Assembly (NCBI GenBank): GCA_036785705.1
Contig: JAWUZG010000136.1
Coordinates: forward strand, 1,922,001-1,986,000
Source of the DNA: Acanthornis magna
Lineage: Eukaryota > Chordata > Aves > Passeriformes > Acanthizidae
DNA: 64,000 nt
Direction of reading: 5' to 3'
Shown: positions 61,715 through 64,000 of the stretch, in pieces
Position numbering within the stretch: the first letter of the stretch is position 1
How the letters are laid out: each line of letters opens with the position of its first letter
Program-made: the position numbers and the translations under genes
Notes under the pieces: generated by a model
What the model was told of the DNA's origin: nothing
Databases searched by the model: none
Seen by the model: only the letters and a program-made list of their open reading frames with translations

Positions 61715-63447
61715 CTCTCTGCTCTTAAGCCTGATCTGCTTTTAAAATGTTCCAAAAGTGGAAGTGTACTTGTCTTTCTACCCTGTGACCAATGGGAAGA
61801 GCTTTATTGTGGCATGGATGTGTCCCAGTGTGTGATTGACACGTGTGATACGGACATACCATTTATAATGTGGAGTGAATTTTCAAAATGCTTCATAAAT
61901 GTTACGAAACTGGAGCTGTGCTGGCACTCAAGGGGGAAGATTTAAGATATTATCCCCATGGCTTTATTCTTTGTTAAAGAATGTGATTTTCTAAGCAAGG
62001 CATATGTAAACTTGAAAGTACAGCAGCTTGCTATTTCTTCTCGAGGACCTCCAACATGTCTGGTTTTAGGGAATAGGAAGGTAGCCAAAATTTGCTGAGA
62101 AGAGAATATCTGAAGTAGACAAAATTCTTTTGCCATTTATAAATTTATTCTGAACTTTATTTCATTTCCTAAAGTTAAGAGATTTGAGGACAAAGTTCAT
62201 CGAGTCTTTCTGCATAAGGAAGGGAGTTTGTTAATGTTAATGGCATGATATATGCAAGATTTCATGGTGCTTTTTCCCTGAAAGAATTCCACACTTGTCT
62301 GAGATCCAAAGATAGTGCTTTCTGCATCCAGCTGCTAACACAGAGTCCCTGAATAACACAGAGTTATTTTTTGCCCTTTTTTGCCTCAGTTTCCTACATT
62401 TGCCAGGAAACTATTCTGACAGAATGAGAATGTTTTTGAAAGGCAGACACCTCAAACACAGACCTCAGTCCTGACACCATTAAGGTGTGTCAGAACATTA
62501 TCTGACAATTCTCCACCCACTCATGTGCTTTATACATTCAGCACAGGCTGTTCAGAAGTTTGAAAAAACACATAGAAAAGAAATAACAACTGACTAAATG
62601 TATGTGTATCTCCTACTGTTATGAAGACTTAGAGTTCTTGTCTCCAGAACTTTCTGCTGCATCACCTCAAGGCCGAGTATGTTCTAACTGAATAACAGGA
62701 ACAACAATCTTTTTAGGGAATGTCATATCAGTCCAGCATTTAAAGAATGGAAAATAAAAAAGCCACAAGGAGGTGAAACTCAGATGAAATGCAGAGAATA
62801 ATGGAATAATTAATGTAGTCTCTTATCCTAAGCCATTTAAGAGGTCCATGAGATCCTGTATGGATTGATGAAGATCTAACTCAAAATTAATTTCTGTTCA
62901 CAAAAAAATGTTGGCCAAAAACATTGCATTTTCCTGGCGTTGATGCCGCATTTCTCATTATTATATTTCCACAGATCTGCAATACCCCTGAAATTACCTT
63001 TTCTCCATTCATTTTTCCTGCTTTGGAGTTAATTTGTATTTCCTTCCATTACTGACCCTGTCATTTTGCTTCCACTGCAGACTCGCGTTGTTCTGCTCAA
63101 ACTATTTATATTCCAGTCCTTGGTTACACTTCAGTCCATGACTTATTTCTGAATTAGTTACAATCCCAGACACATTATTCAATCTACTCCTTTCTTTTCT
63201 CAGCATCTTATCTCTCTATCAGAATTCATCCTCCCACTTAGTTTTTCATCAGCCACATAGGTCAAGGATGGCTGCTTTTTATTCACAGCCCAAAACTCAA
63301 AAATATGAAATAACATTTTTTTTACCTACTTCCACATTTTTTTAAAATAACATACATTTTGTCTCCAACAATTTTTCATAATAAGATACTATTATGTGTT
63401 CAAAAATTTCTCTAAATAGTCATGAACTGGGCAGAAAATATTCTTAC
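61715..63447. other. Unique DNA, no feature seen
   Basis: If the exon at 63448-63577 is real, this would be its downstream intron, on the minus strand. Confidence 0.4.
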
Positions 63448-63577
63448 CAGTCAGCTGTACTTTGGCAGTTGTGCTTCCAGCTGATCCAGAAGTGCAGCTG
63501 TATTCCATGGGTACCTGCTGGAAAGTTACTCCATTGGGTTTGCACCTCACCAACACACACTGGTTTTCTCTGTGATC
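63448..63577 (-). CDS. Candidate internal exon of an unidentified gene
   Basis: On the minus strand, a T-rich acceptor (AAAATTTTTTCAG, ending at 63578) is followed by 130 nt and the donor CTG/GTAAGAA (from 63447 down). The frame that starts with the first exon base is open throughout and encodes about 43 residues with three cysteines, containing QCVLVRCKPNG near the start, VPMEYSCTSGSAG in the middle and AKVQLTG at the donor. It enters in phase 0 and leaves in phase 1. A second frame is also open, so the choice rests on the more natural residue composition. The cysteine, Gly, Ser and Thr content suits an extracellular domain, but I do not recognise the family. No partner exon lies nearby, so the gene would be mainly outside the window. 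Splice signals and frame are seen directly; coding status is inference. Confidence 0.4.
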
Positions 63578-64000
63578 CTGAAAAAATTTTGGTAAAGATT
63601 TTATTTCATCCATTCTCTATTCTCTTGAAACATAGGGTTTTCTTTTAGACACTTAAATGTAGAGATTTTAGATAAAAGTTCTGTTAAAATTAACTAGAAT
63701 AGAAAAAGATGTAGAACTCAGCTAGAAAGAAATTAATGATTAAATGCAGAGCAGCCCTTTTGATTATTTGATATTTACTCAGCTGTGCTTAGAATAGACA
63801 ATTAATAATCTTAAGAAAAGAGGTTCAAAGGAGAGCCTAGACAGTTACAAATTTTGCCTACATGCAACCTACTCAGAAGCAATAGAAAAGAGCATTGGGA
63901 GCTTCCCAGGGTCAAATGTATTGTCAAAAAACAGAGAGGTAAGAAGGTCACAGTGAGGAAGACAAGTTTTGCTTCCTCAAAAGCAGCCCTCAGACTCAAA
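63578..64000. other. Window edge, no feature seen
   Basis: Would be the upstream intron of the candidate minus-strand exon. A frame at the right edge is open but has no supporting splice signal. Confidence 0.35.

Noticed and set aside
62380..62420. MIR-like word TTGCCTCAGTTTCCTACA
   Set aside because: A single block only; upstream core sequence does not fit.

Overview
The window looks like nuclear DNA of a bird, most likely a passerine. It carries many short fragments of CR1 LINEs, recognisable by their 3' end sequence (a tail with ATTCTATC-type octamers, and the motif in which GGGACCTTAAAGAT is followed by TCCAACC). It also carries solo LTRs of an avian endogenous retrovirus family with the GGGTTAAACCAC 3' end. 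By eye the sequence is AT-rich, with many AAAC/CCAAA-type tracts. Nothing suggests a prokaryotic, viral or organellar source, and no operon, rRNA gene or CRISPR array was seen.

No complete protein-coding gene is present. Most open frames are short, begin at non-ATG codons, or run through low-complexity or transposon DNA. Four segments are kept as low- to moderate-confidence coding or ex-coding candidates: a minus-strand exon-like segment at 63448-63577 with acceptor and donor signals; a cysteine-rich plus-strand segment at 8821-8985 that ends in phase at a GTAAGT donor; a plus-strand segment at 25943-26054 with a good acceptor and a GC-type donor; and a decayed minus-strand reading frame at about 46371-46690. 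The layout fits a gene desert, or long introns of one or more genes whose exons lie mainly outside the window.

Layout. 1-11.5 kb: unique DNA with A/C-rich tracts. 11.56-12.1 kb: a degraded ERV LTR split by a minus-strand CR1. 12.1-22.8 kb: unique DNA with CR1 and possible MIR fragments and a 47-bp identical repeat pair 1.3 kb apart; one copy sits between 18-bp direct repeats. 22.8-24.6 kb: a long A/C tract, two CR1 fragments in opposite orientation, and a full-length 560-bp solo LTR on the minus strand. 25-33.3 kb: unique DNA, microsatellites, a MIR-like SINE and a CR1 tail. 33.3-52.8 kb: mostly unique DNA with a few CR1 remnants. 52.9-54.1 kb: an LTR tip, then a solo LTR bounded by a perfect 5-bp target duplication (gactg) and interrupted by two CR1 3' ends. 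57.5-58.3 kb: a more GC-rich block that may be a further LTR on the minus strand. 58.3-64 kb: unique DNA, one CR1 tail, and the exon candidate near the right edge.

The clearest stories are transposon nesting (CR1 inside ERV LTRs) and the short templated insertion at 16.9 kb. No novel multi-gene system was found.
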